From Nemania diffusa (taxonomy: Eukaryota; Ascomycota; Sordariomycetes; Xylariales; Xylariaceae): a stretch of DNA of 64,000 nucleotides. The translations under genes and the position numbers were made by a program. The stretch lies in NCBI GenBank assembly GCA_038501195.1, contig JBBPUQ010000010.1, forward strand, positions 2,602,001 through 2,666,000, in the 5' to 3' direction. The notes under the pieces were generated by a model. The model was not told the origin of the DNA. It saw only the letters and a list, made by a program, of their open reading frames with translations, and ran no database searches. How positions within the stretch are numbered: position 1 is the stretch's first letter; each line of letters starts with the position of its first letter. Below are positions 1 through 12,087 of the stretch, in pieces.

Positions 1-1164
1 TGACCCATTTAGGAAATTTTGCATCCTTATGCGCCCGATCGCTAATGTAGGAACGGAGTATGAAGGAATACTGGGTTGCATTAAGGTCATATTAGTTGGC
101 AATGTCTAATTCCGACCAACTATCCGAAGATCTTAATAAGCTGAAAGACCCCCTGCTCATACACGTGCCGCTTAAAAATTGGCGAATAGCCGTATTTAAT
201 AGCTACGCGTCGCGTGTGAGAGGTCATTACTTCTCCGCTGCGACTGTGAATAAGCCCTCGCTTCACAAAGAATGGTATTAATTGCATGTTAGGCTACATG
301 CGGCCAATTTTGGCCAGGTTGGATAGAAACCACGGTGAAGCATATATGAATTAGATAGGAAATTTATTGCGCATTTTGTTAATTCCACCTACCTCAAGAG
401 CCCAACTTCCTTCAAAAAGGGATAGACTTTGTGTTACTTGTGTTACACGCTAATAATACAACTACGCAGTAAGATCCGTTCGGCGTATTTCCACATTCTT
501 CACACAACTGTCTAAACTAAAGATAGTAGAAATTGGGGATGGGGATACTCGAGCTCGTTCGACGAGGCTTTGTCGCTTGGAGAGTAAGAACTGAGACTGT
601 ATAATTCTACTTTAGCTCTAATTCGTACTATGATCGTCTCTGCACGAATCAGGCAATGTGGTAGTACTATAACAAACCGTGCCCCTATATAAGGCTCCAC
701 TTCTAAAGATCAAACCGAACAAACCATCTCCAGGGTCTAATAGGGGGTTTGGAAGGGCTTCTGTGGCATCAAGAGGCGTAGCCTCACCACTGATTTGGAA
801 CCTTTGGGCGAGTTCATAGCTAGTAGGCACATCCAGCCGAATCATTCGTATGATTTTCTTACGCACATTAATATAGAAATACTCTTGAATTATCCTTTGC
901 CCTTGAAGTCCCCTCATTACTACCGTAGTGTCACTTTATATCCTTCAAATAGACCTCACACATTCTTCGTGCAAACATCATTATAAATGATATAGACAAA
1001 CTTCTATCAATTTGAGGTCCATTTGATACCACAGATCTTTAGATATTTTTTATTAAGAGGGGAAGGAAATTTGGAAAAACTCTCTATTAATGTGGCATCA
1101 GCATCATGTGCAAATCCTCTAGCTTCTGTAGGGAAGGAAACTGTTTAGACGGCCCATCTTACCT
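1..1164. other. Intergenic DNA of ordinary composition, no supported gene
   Basis: Mixed-composition DNA (roughly 40-45% G+C by eye) with only short open frames. The two most protein-like are a 61-codon frame at 96-281 (+) and a 99-codon frame at 618-917 (-). The second has a fairly varied composition in its C-terminal two thirds, but has an in-frame stop at 938-936, a little upstream of its first Met. Neither matches a family I recognise, and both fit chance or gene relics. No tRNA, rRNA or repeat was seen. Confidence 0.5.
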
Positions 1165-1725
1165 CTAATCATACGCAGATCGTTTTCCTTGTGGACAGTG
1201 ACCAGCTTTGCAACCCTCGCAGAAGCGGCTCTTGTGTGGCCCTTTGCTCGCCAGTGAACGAGGCGGCGCCTCCAAATAAATGCCACACCACTTCTTGAGC
1301 CAGTACGTAACTCGTTCCGCGTATGTATCGTCTAATATGGGCTTGCTAAGTTGACTACAGCTCTTGCAACGCTGATGATATACTCTCGCATTGTATTCTT
1401 TCCCGGGGTACATCCGAATCGTAAGAGCTATCTGTTTGCTGCTCCATCCATGTGTTACGCAGCTCGGATTGTGGCATCTAAACCGCCCCATTACAGCGCT
1501 GTCCCACGATTTGGTACATCCGTAATCGTCATCGCTGGTGCGAAACTTAAACACTAGATTGTTTTCTTCGAGGAGTCGAGACACCTCGGGGTGTTGTTCT
1601 GGGTGCATGGACGACGTAGCGGGGGATCTGCGCTGCCCTCTCGCCATGTCGATAAGTGGTTGCGACGTGGTGGGACGAAGTATGTGTATTGCTGTTGAAA
1701 TGGGTGAAATGAGATGCCGATACAT
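1165..1725 (-). CDS. 3CxxC-type zinc-binding domain protein (fungal)
   Basis: Intronless 186-codon frame whose product carries paired cysteines in the order of the fungal 3CxxC zinc-binding domain (the zf-3CxxC type of Pfam): Cys84-x4-Cys89, Cys120-x2-Cys123 and Cys169-x2-Cys172, with extra Cys147 and Cys177. Family-typical context is visible: RVYHQRCKSC around the second pair, a YWLKKWCG segment, and FCEGCKAGHC at the third pair. The family is common in fungi; it presumably binds zinc and its cellular role is mostly unassigned. The first 40 or so residues look low in constraint. Met27 (MARGQRR) has a better start context (G at -3 and +4) than Met1, so a 160-residue product is an alternative. 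No signal peptide or membrane segment is evident. It lies about 3.5 kb from the AT-rich block and shows no RIP stops. Confidence 0.8.
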   Translation of the reverse strand: MYRHLISPISTAIHILRPTTSQPLIDMARGQRRSPATSSMHPEQHPEVSRLLEENNLVFKFRTSDDDYGCTKSWDSAVMGRFRCHNPSCVTHGWSSKQIALTIRMYPGKEYNARVYHQRCKSCSQLSKPILDDTYAERVTYWLKKWCGIYLEAPPRSLASKGPHKSRFCEGCKAGHCPQGKRSAYD

Positions 1726-3420
1726 ATCAAAGGTTTATGTAGGAGTTGTTGATGAACCAGGGCGGATGGGTGTTAGAGGCGAACATAAATGGGGTCAAAT
1801 CACCCATATGTAGACTTCCACGTATGCAGAGAAACGACTTAAGATAAAAAAATTGGTATCAAATCAATTATTCTAACATCCCATTCATTTCGGCATATGA
1901 TAACTAAGGCCTACCTACCTATTGATACATCATTTTGACGTGTATGTACTTGTCTGCAATTTTCCGCCCTTCGGACTAGGACAATAACCATGTGGTGGGT
2001 GTGATATTTACGACGCTCTGTACAGCGCATGCATATATTGTTGGCCGTTTACAACTGGTTTATCGAGTCTCTAGCATGCTATTAGCCGCAAGGCGCAGTG
2101 GAAATGGGCGTCTAAACAGAGAATCCGTTTGTATGTATGATGGCCTTCCTAGGACGCAATTAATTTAGTTGGTATATAGTGATAAAGATCTTCATTCTAA
2201 GTGCTAATCTTGTTGGAGGCACATGGGTAGTGGCAGAGAGAGACTCTAAGATAAATACGCACACTCGCCGGATAGATGTATATCCTCGGGAACCTGCAGG
2301 CCATTGCAAACAGTGGAAGATATAAGTTGATGAGACAATTGCCTCTTGATAACCCCTGAACAACTTAAGCCACATGTATTGAAGGGGGTATTACGAGGCG
2401 ATTTCTATTATGGCCTAGTACTGTAGATAGCCGGGCCCAAGAAAGAGGGCTATAGCTACATAACCAGAATAGAAAGACTTCTCGCGCTGATGCATGAGGG
2501 AGTGCTTCTTTTGAGTGTAACTACGTATTCTAAATGTACCCCTTTCATAACTAGCTAATTCCTAGAGTTCATACAAATAACAAAACGACAGCTGTCCGTT
2601 TGAAGGCCTCCCTAACCTCGTTATGTCGTATCACTTTCACTCCCCCAATTCCTAGAAGGATGGTACCGAATGACTGAAGCCTCGGAGAATTTCTAGCACA
2701 TCTTTTCTTCTACTGGTCTTATCAAAATTAGCGAGCCAGTCCGCGTGTCTTTGCTGCTTAAACACAGGCATGTCTCAATCACACACCTAGCAGTTGCGCT
2801 CATTTGGCTGGCATGTATTTTTTGCTCCATATGTGAGAATGCTCCATACATTTCCCTACATGTTACAGCACTACACTACATCTAAGTCATAACACCCTCC
2901 GTTGTCCACTAACATAGGGCGGTCGGCAAATAATAACTAGTGACAACAGGGAGAACTAATCTCGCCTAAATCTAAGATAGTATAGGCCTCTAACGACTTG
3001 ATCCTATCATAATTCTTAGCTTAGAATAGGGAGGATGGGTACATAGCGTAGTCATTTCCTCTTTTAATCCTATATCTTAATAAACATGAACTATCTAGTG
3101 CACTTGTCTTGCCTCCGAAGTCTCCTCACAGGGAGTAAGCCAAACCCCGACCAAGATACGTATCTAGGTATTATCAAGTAGGTAGATAGTGTGTAGGAGA
3201 GCCGCGAGCCGGAACATCCGTCTTTTACTGCTGAATAGAAGTCGTCTTCTTAGTCGCAAACTACGTGCGTGACTATTATCTCTTCGCCCACCACTGTAAA
3301 ATAGCCTCTCGGCAATCCTGCCGGCGATAATGATCGGGCCATCCGTATTCACTATAAATCTCCCGCATGGCCTAGATTTGAGATCCTGCTTGTTAGTTCA
3401 CATCACCGGCTCGATTAACT
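1726..3420. other. Gene-poor spacer between the two genes
   Basis: About 1.7 kb of mixed-composition DNA with only short open frames, none recognisable (for example 71 codons at 2160-2375 on the minus strand). The part nearest the next gene, 3164-3385 on the minus strand, is open for 74 codons and can be joined to that gene by a plausible intron; see the findings. No RNA gene or repeat was seen. Confidence 0.5.
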
Positions 3421-4284
3421 CTAGCTTCCGAGAACCAAACTAGGAACAGCACTGACCCTAGTATCCTCCCACATAAAGCCTCCCTCCTCTTCACAATAAA
3501 CCAACACGCCAGGCCAAGACTTCTTCCCCGGCATGCCTAGAAACTGCATGGTTTGGTACTTGACCAGCCACTCGCCCACCAGCTCCTCCAGCGGCGTCGT
3601 CCGGTCGTCGCACCAGTCGTCGCGCCATGCCCGCGGATCGCCCTTGGCATATAGGCCCGGGGGATCCGGATATACGGGACCAGTCACGACAAACTTAGTC
3701 ACGGTGCCGTCCGTCGTATCGAGCATGTAACACGCGGACTCGGAATCATTGCCTATTTCCAGAGACGAGATCAGCTAACCCCCCGGAACAAAGCACGACG
3801 GAGGATTACAGTGAAATGGTTTAACGGTCAAATTAAGTCAAGCGCCACGAGCACACTCACCAGTCGTAAGCTGCACCACCCAAGGCGGAAAGCGTTCCTC
3901 GCGCAAACCAGGTTTGCTCAGCTCCCAAAGCCAAGGCACATTGGCGCCAGAGGCCGCCGCACCGGCACCCACGACGGCGCGATAGTCGACGGCGTAGGCG
4001 TCGGGCGCCACCCAGCAGTTAGTGGGCCCCGCGATGTACGGCAGATGCCGCAGCAGGGCGACGGCGCCGGCGGTCTTGCGCAGCCCGCGTGCGGCGACGG
4101 ACTGCTCCGTGATCTCGGGCCACCCGCCCGCGGGCGCGCGGTGCACGTCGCGCGGGTCGATGTGCGGGAGCCCCTCGTAGAGGTCGGCTAGCGCCTGGAT
4201 TATGCGGTCCTGGTTGTATGTGCTGGGGCAGTGGAGGCGTGGGTCCGGGGGTAAATCTCGGGGGTCTGGGGCTGCGTTGGTCAT
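3421..4284 (-). CDS. Two-exon conserved-looking fungal gene of unknown function
   Basis: Two open segments on the minus strand join cleanly across one intron. Exon 1 is 4284-3861 (424 bp, ending with one base of a codon) and exon 2 is 3752-3421 (332 bp). Together they give 252 codons including stop, a 251-residue protein. The junction reads LTTG then NDSESACYMLD, restoring a continuous sequence. Exon 1 is clearly G+C-richer than the flanks, as expected of coding DNA. Visible motifs are YNQDRIIQAL near residue 23, PAGGWPEIT near 51, LLRHLPYI near 77, VPWLWELSKPG near 115, and a Trp/Asp-rich C-terminal half (WRDDWCDD, EELVGEWLVKYQ). The GGWPEIT and LRHLPYI signatures remind me of widespread uncharacterised Pezizomycotina proteins, but I cannot name a domain or function. 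No signal peptide or membrane helix is apparent. The final 11 residues may be intron read-through (see findings). Confidence 0.72.
3753..3860 (-). other. Spliceosomal intron of the 3421-4284 gene
   Basis: A 108-bp intron. On the minus strand the donor is GTGAGT (3860-3855), the acceptor TAG ends at 3753, and a CTGAT that may serve as branch site lies at 3774-3770. Without removal, exon 1 would stop seven codons beyond the donor. With removal, the phase-1 junction opens into exon 2. Confidence 0.75.
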
Positions 4285-5219
4285 TCTCGTTCTGGTCCGC
4301 GGTGGATATATAGCTTGCAGCGAACACGGAGGTGGTATGGAACTAATAGGTAAATCTGTCAGATTGGCGTATTGCTTATTAAGTTTACGCCGAGTTCCGC
4401 GCGTAGATAATAGTTTAGCGGGTATTTTTGCTCCTGTACTGCTTATGAGTAAGAGAGTTTACCGTATTAGGTGAGGTGTTTAATTACACTAAACGCTAAA
4501 CCCAGGCTTAGCCTTCAAAGTGGAGGTTTCATCCGCTGCGCAATTCTATCACGGGTAAGAGTATTAGGGTAGGAGGAGCCAGTTAGGAGAATTATAAGTG
4601 CTAGCGTCAAGTCACCATATTGAGTCTTAAGTCATTTACTACTGCACATCTCAGAGACCTCGACCCTACTGCAATAGCAATAATTCATTAATCTTACACA
4701 AGTATTAGCAAGAACTGCGATAGAGACTTAATGGTGCTAGGCAAGATGCATATTCACTATTATTATTGAAAAGGCTCAAATGTCGGCGACCTAATTCTCC
4801 TCAAAATCCATGCAAGCTTGCAAGCTACATGTGTTATCATTATGTTTACTAATACCATTTAGAGTATAGTACGCACTGGCGTGTTTATTTTTTTTTATGG
4901 GCAACTGTGTCAATTAGAAGAACTCGTAAAGTTAGTACAATTGAATGTATTATATTGACCATAGGGCGTTGATAAAAAAGGCTCATTTCAATTAAAGCTT
5001 GTTAAAAGAAGATGTTGATATATCATAGCTGTAATATGGTAGTGAATAGCAGAAGCTTTTGTATTTAGCTAAACATGAGCCCACACCTCTATGAGAACGT
5101 TTCAATCATTGCAATCCGCGAGAATGAATATCGATCTGCCAACACCAAATATGTCCACTCATTATGTATAGTTGCGATAATAAATCGCTAGCTATTGGTG
5201 GTGATATTAAAACGAAGCG
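4285..5219. other. Upstream region grading into the AT-rich block
   Basis: This stretch holds the presumed promoter of the minus-strand gene that starts at 4284. Composition falls gradually from about 4,480 to 5,220, with more A/T runs, but remains mixed. No convincing gene or core promoter motif was seen; the frame at 4202-4474 on the plus strand overlaps the better-supported gene and is a shadow. Confidence 0.45.
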
Positions 5220-8200
5220 TGCAATATACACACAACACACTTTAAAAAACTAGCTATAGCTATAAAAATTACTTTTAAAAATTTAAAGTAATAATAATAA
5301 TAGTTTAAAAAAGCAATCGAAATAATATTAAAATAACAAAACTACTATAAATATTATATAACGACTTAGTTAATTAATATTAAAAGCATCGATTTTTATA
5401 GTGCTATTTTTTTTTTTAATAAAAAACTATTTTTTTATTAATTAATAAATAAAAAAATAAAAAATTTAAAGTTTTGTTAATTTAATTAATGTAACTTTTT
5501 ATAATAATATAATTTATATTGTTTTAATTTTTTCTAAATAAAATAATGTTATTTTTAATATATTTTTATTTAATAAATTAAATAAATATATAAAAATAAT
5601 ATAAATTTATAAATTAAATAACTAAAATATAAATAAATATAAAAATTATTATATAAATTAATATAATTTTTTATTATAAAAAATTTTATAATATATAATA
5701 TAATATTAATATAAAAATAAATAATAAATATTTATAAAAAAATTAATTTTAAAATAATTTAATTATAAAATAATTGTTAATAAATTTTAAAAATTTAATA
5801 TTTAATTTAATTTATTTTTTTTAATTATAGTTTTTTTTAATAAATTTATTTTTTAATAAAATTAAATTAAATTAATAGTTTTAATTTATGTTATTATTTT
5901 TATTATTAAACTTTAAAAAAGATTTTATTAGTTTTTTTAATAATTTTTATATTTGTTTTATATTATTTTTAACTTTATTATTTTATAAAAGTAATAAATT
6001 AAAAATATTATATTAAATTAATTTATTTTTTTTTAAAATTATTAATATAAGTTTTTAATTATATTTAAAATTAAGTTTTTTGCTTTTTTAATTTTAAAAT
6101 TATTATTAAAATATTTAAAAGCTATAATATAATTATAATTAATATTAGTTTTATATTTTTATATATTATAATTAAATAGTAATAGTTTATAATAATTAAT
6201 TTTAAAATATAAATTATTATTTAATTTTTATAATTAATTAAAAAAAAAAAAAATAAAAAAAAAAAAAATTAAAAAATATATATTAAATAAAAGTTTTATT
6301 AATTTATAATAATTAAATTTAGTTTTAAATATAAATTTTTTTTTTAAATAAAAAACTATATATATTATTAAAGCTATTATTTTAAAAAAAAAATAAAAAT
6401 AAAAAGTAATAAATTAAAATTTATATTAAATTTAAATAAAAGTTTTAGCTTTTTAAAAATAAGTTTTTTTTTTTTTAGTTTTGTTAATTTTTTTAGCTAT
6501 TTTTTAAATAGCTATTGTTTTTTTTATATAAATTTTTTAATTTATATTAAAAAGCGATTTTAAATAATAAATTAAATTTTAATAATATATATTTTAGTAA
6601 TTTTTTATAACTTTTTATATAATTATATAAAAAAAAAATTATTAATAATATTATAATATAAAAAATATTTATATAAATATATTATTAATAATTAATTTAT
6701 TTAAATAAAAATATAAAAATTAAATTTATTAAAAATTAAAATTTAAAAAAATATAAACAATATATTTTTTAAAATATTTTAAAATTTTTATTTTAATTCT
6801 TTTTAATATATTTTATAAAATTAAAATAATATATATAATAAGTTTAAATATTTATTAAAATAATATATTAATAACTTTTTTTATTATTGTTAAAAATAAT
6901 AAATTTAAAAATAAACATTTATATAAAATTGTTTTATTTTTTTAATTAAATTTTTAAATTTATAAATATAAATTTTATAAAAATATATTTATATAAATAT
7001 TTAATTTTTATTTTAAATAATAAATTTAAATTATATATTATTATATTAATAAATATTAATAAATAAAACTAAATTTTTTTTTTATTTATTTAATTATATT
7101 TTTTTATTTTTAATATAATATTAATTAAATTTAGTTTTATTATTTATAATTAAAAATAAAAATTGTAAAAAAAAAGTTTATAACTTTTAAAAAAAAAAAA
7201 ACATTTGTTATATTTATATATTTATAATTTATAAATTTTTTTTTTAAAATATATAATTATAAATAAATAGTTTAAAATTTTAATTAATATTAAAATAAAA
7301 TATATTAAAAAAATATATAAAAAAAGCAATTTTATTTTTATATATTTATATTTAATTAAAAATAATATTAATTTAAAAATTTTGAATAATTTAAAATAAT
7401 ATTTAAAACTTTTTAATTAATTTAAATTAATTAATTAAAATTTTTAATTTAATAAAAAATAATTTAATTAGTTTTAGTTTTTTTTTAATAAATTTAAATT
7501 AATATTTAAAAAAAAAAACAATTTAATTTTTATTAATTTTTTAATATATTATTTAAAAAATATATTTAATTAAATTATTTATTTTTTTAATATTTAAATT
7601 TTTATTTTTTTTAATTATATTTATTATTTTTTAAAAACTTTAAAATATTAAAAATAAATTTATTAAATAAAAATAATTATAATATTAATTATTAGTTTAT
7701 ATTAATAAAAATATATAAATTATATAAATAAAAAATAAAAAATTAAAATATTTAAAAATAATATTTATTATTTAAACTTTTTAAAAATAATAAAATATAT
7801 ATTTATATTTAAAATTTAAATAAAAAATATTAATTAAATTAATAAAAACAACAAGTTTTTAAAAAATATTATAAATTATAAAATATTAATAAAAGTTTAT
7901 TTTATTAATTATTTTATATTTTTTAAAAACAATTTTTTATATTTTTTATTTTATATTTTTTTTAATAATTTTATATAAATAATATATATTATATATATAT
8001 TTAAAAAAAATATTATAAAAAATAAAATATATTATTATTATTATTTTTAATAACTTTAGCTATTTTTTAGTTTTATATTAAAAAATAATATTAATTAAAG
8101 ATTTTATTTTATTTTATTTTTATAATATAATTTATTTATAATTATTTAAAAAAAAATAACTATTAATATATTAAAAATTAAATTTAAAAAATAATTAAAA

Positions 8201-8741
8201 ATAAAACAAATAATATTATATATTATAATTAAAAATATTAATAAAATAATTAAATAGTTATTTTTTTTTTTTTAAATATTATAATTAATATATTTATATT
8301 ATAAAATAATTATAAAAAAAATATAAAAAAATTAAAATAAATTTTTTTTTAAATTATATTTTTATTATTTTTAATAAATAAATATATTTTTTATTTTTAT
8401 AATATTATTATAATATTTAAATAAAAAAATAATAAAAAAAAATTAAAAAATTTATTAAATTTATATATATTTATATATAATTTTAATATTTTTATTAATA
8501 ATATAATAATAAATAAATTAAAAAATTAAAAATATATATAAATAAAAATATAAAAATATAAATAAAAAAAATAAAAAATAATTTTTTTTTTTTAAAATTT
8601 AAAACTAAAAATTAATATAATAAACTTAAATAAAAAAAATAATAAAAATTTATAATAAATTAAAATTTAATATTTTTATTTTATAGATTTTTTTATTTAA
8701 TAAAAATTAAAAAATAAAAAAATATTATTTTTTTTAATTAT
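5220..8741. other. Extremely AT-rich, heavily RIPed host sequence
   Basis: From about 5,240 onward the sequence is nearly all A and T, in short poly-A, poly-T and TA runs. The few G and C bases left lie mostly in AG, CT and AC contexts. I could not identify an element end, a coding trace or a repeat partner inside it. By position it is the left flank of the DNA into which element A1 inserted, and it resumes at 30250. It probably consists of still older repeats erased by RIP. Confidence 0.6.
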
Positions 8742-8798
8742 TATTATATAAAGTTTATAAAAAAAATAAAGCTTTAAATAAATAAAACTATATTATAT

Positions 8799-8829
<31 letters not shown>

Positions 8830-8978
8830 GTTAAAAATTTTTTTTGTAAAAAAATTGCTTATATATATATATATAAAATAGTTTAAAATAATAATAAATA
8901 AAGTTAGTTATTTAATTATATAATAAAGCTATTTAATTTATTTAAATAATTAAACTAATATTAATTAATTTATAATTA
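8742..8978 (-). repeat. 3' LTR of A1 (family A, 237 bp)
   Basis: Reverse complement of the A2 LTRs over the full 237 bp, with the same internal landmarks: a TA-dinucleotide run, then the segment matching gcttatatatat. Terminal dinucleotides appear as TA where TG/CA is expected, consistent with RIP. The next bases to the right form a T-rich run at the place of the (reverse-complemented) polypurine tract. Confidence 0.85.
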
Positions 8979-10156
8979 TTTTTTTTTTAAAAAAATAATT
9001 TATTTATAAATTATAAAAATTAAATATATAAACTTTAATTAACTATTTTTTAATAAAAGAAAAAATTACTTTAAATATTTATTATATTATTAATTATTAA
9101 ATTTTCTTTTTTTTAAATTATAATATAGTTTTTTAATATATTAATATTATTATTTTTTATTAATATTATATTTTAAATATATTTTTTATATATTTTTTTT
9201 TTATTTATAAAATTAATAAATTGTTGTTTTAATAAAAACTTTTAATTATATTATTTTAAATTGTTTATAATTAATTTTTTAGTTTTAATAATAGTTTTAT
9301 TATATTTAAATTATTATTATAAAACTTTTTTAATAATATAAAGCTATTTTAAAAGTTTTTAATATAATATTATTTATTATTAATATTTTAATTTTTTTAA
9401 TTAATTTAATATTATAACTTTTAATAATATAAATATATTATATATATTTTTTTTATTTTTAAATTTAAATATTTTATTTTTAAAATTATTATTTTTTTAA
9501 TTTATTAATAAATTATTAAAATATTTTTATAATTAATTAATATAATATTAATTTATAACTTTTTAAAATAACAAAATTTATAATATAACTATATTATTTT
9601 TTTTTTTTAAAATTTTATATATTTGCTATATTATTAAATAATTAAATTTAATTAAAAATTTATTAATTATTTAAAATTGTTATTTTTTTAATATAAATAT
9701 ATAATTATTTATATTAAAATTAAAGTTTTAATACTTTTTATTAATTTATATAATTATATAATATTATATATATTTTAATTTTTTTTTTAATAAAATTTAT
9801 AAATTATATAATTTTTTATATTTTATTTTAAAATTTAAATTATAATATTTTTTTAATTATTAATAAATTTTTTAGTTTTTTTTAAATTATATAATTTTTT
9901 TAATTAAAATAAAATAATATTAAAAAATTTATTTTAATTTTATAAAAAAATAATTTAATAAATTTATAAAATAATAATATTTATATATAATTTATAATTA
10001 AAATTTATTTAAATTAATTGTTTTAATAATAATTAATATAAAATTAAAATTATTAATTTAAATATTTATTTATAATTTTAATTTATTTTATAATTTTATA
10101 ATAATTTATAAATATTAAAATATATTAAATTTTTATAATTTTATATAATTTATTTA

Positions 10157-10393
10157 TAGTTATAGTTAATTAATACTAGCTTAATTATTTAAATAAATTA
10201 AGTAGTTTTATTGTTTAACTAAATAAATAACCCCACTTATTATCACTTTAAACCACTTTATATATATACACATAAGCAATTTTTTCGCAGAAAAATTTCT
10301 AACTTTTTTTTTTTTTTCTTTATTTGTAGATTTTTTATATAATATAGCTTTATTTGTTTAAAGCTTTGCTTTTTTTGTAAATTTTATACAACA
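10157..10393 (+). repeat. 5' LTR of A2 (237 bp)
   Basis: Direct repeat of 16629-16865. It keeps more C than the 3' copy, for example ccccacttat near 10232 where the 3' copy has only transitions. It holds a TATA-like run (tatatatacaca) about 75 bp before a pyrimidine-rich stretch. It ends in atacaaca. Confidence 0.9.
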
Positions 10394-12087
10394 ATTTATA
10401 GATTATTTATATTTATAAAGCATAAAAACTGCTTTTAAATATTTTTTACAAAAAAATCGAATTGTAATTAATTGCTGCAATAGTACTAATATTTAAAAAG
10501 CGCGCTGTTTTTAAGCAGCAAACTAAAAAACAAGTTAATTTAACCCTTAATAAATTGCAACTATTTATAATTATAAATAATAAGCAGCTTTTTTTAATTT
10601 TTTATATAAAAACTAATATTTAAATATATTTTAAAAAACTTAGTTAAAACGCTTTAGTTATTATAAAAACTAAAAACAATAATAAACTAATTATTTTAGC
10701 TTTTTTAGTAAAAAGTTTTTAGAATTAAATATAAAACTTCTTTTTTATATATAAACACTATATTTTAAACTAAAAAAACTTTTTTTAAAAAATTAACTAT
10801 TTGTTAAAAAAATATACTACTGAACTATATAAGCTTAATAAAATCGCTTTTTTTTTTATTTTTGTTACTTTATTAAAAAAAAAAACTTAGTTTAAATTTA
10901 ATAAACTAGTTAACAAAAATATTTTTATTAACTTAATTAAATATTTTAATGTTTTGTTTTAAAAAATAAAAGTTAAGTTTTTAATAATAATAATATATTA
11001 ACAATAAATTAAAAACTTATATAACTTAGTTATATTATTTATTTAATATATAAAAACTTTTATCGATTAAACTAAAAAGTTTAGCAAAATTACAATTAAT
11101 AAAAAAAAACAATTAAACTGTTTAATAAAAAACAATAAAAAAAAACCCGCTTTTAACTTTTATTTTAAACAAATTATTAACTATTTGTTTTAAAAATTAA
11201 AAACAGTTATTACTAAATATAACTGTATTTAAAAACTATTAAATAAAACTAACTAGTATATTATTAACTTACTTTTTTATAAAAATAATACTTTAAAATT
11301 TATTCAAATAAATAGAAAATTTTACAAATTAGTTAAAATATTTATACTTATTTTTTATAATAACAAAAATAAAAACAATATTAAATTTAAAATATAGTTA
11401 TATGTTATAAAAAGTTAACTAATTGTTAATAAAAATTAGTTCGTTAATAATACTGCAAAAATAACTAACATTAAAGTTTATATTAATAACAAAGTTATTA
11501 AACATTTATTTTTATATTTAATTAAAAGTTATTTTAATTAATTAATTACTATTGAAACATTTTTTAATTATTTAAAAAAAAGCTATAAAAATATAAATAT
11601 TAACAAAAAATTCAAATTAAAATAAAAATTTTTTAACTTTAATAATTATATTTTAATTACTTTTTTTAACTTTAAAACTAACTTTGTTTAATTAACTAAA
11701 AAAACTAAGTTAAAAAAAAAAAAATAAAAAAAATACTTTAAAAATAAGTTGTTTAATAAATTATTAAGTACTTTTTTTGTTTATTTAAATAATAATGTTT
11801 TTTTTAATTAATATATTAAACTTTATATTTAGTTAATTTATTAAATATATATAAATAACAAAAAATATAACATTAAATATAAAACTAATTAATTAACTTT
11901 TTTTAGCAATATAATCAAGTTTAACTAATATATTATTTATAGTAATATTAATAACTTTTTAAAAAGTATTACTAATAACAAAAACAGTAATATTAAAACT
12001 AATAACAATAATATTAAAACTTTAATAATTTAAAGTTATAATATTTTAAATAACTTTGAATTGTTAAAACTAGCAAAAAAAAGCAAA

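Noticed and set aside
618..917. 99-codon minus-strand frame as a gene
   Set aside because: Part of it looks protein-like, but there is an in-frame stop shortly upstream, no recognisable motif and no clear splice partner; kept only as a note in the intergenic entry.
1351..1813. Plus-strand frames at 1351-1557 and 1538-1813
   Set aside because: They are antisense to the zinc-binding protein gene, which has clear family motifs.
3533..4474. Plus-strand frames at 3533-3730, 3811-4191 and 4202-4474 and an alternative minus frame at 4019-4327
   Set aside because: They are shadows of the G+C-rich exons of the spliced minus-strand gene, with low-complexity Arg/Gly/Pro translations.
4561..4575. A single ttagggt-like motif as telomere relic
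   Set aside because: One copy in mixed-composition DNA is expected by chance.
8850..8880. Long TA dinucleotide runs, here and near 30,130, 54,210 and 59,880, as independent microsatellites
   Set aside because: They are fixed parts of LTRs of families A and F and recur at the same position in each copy.
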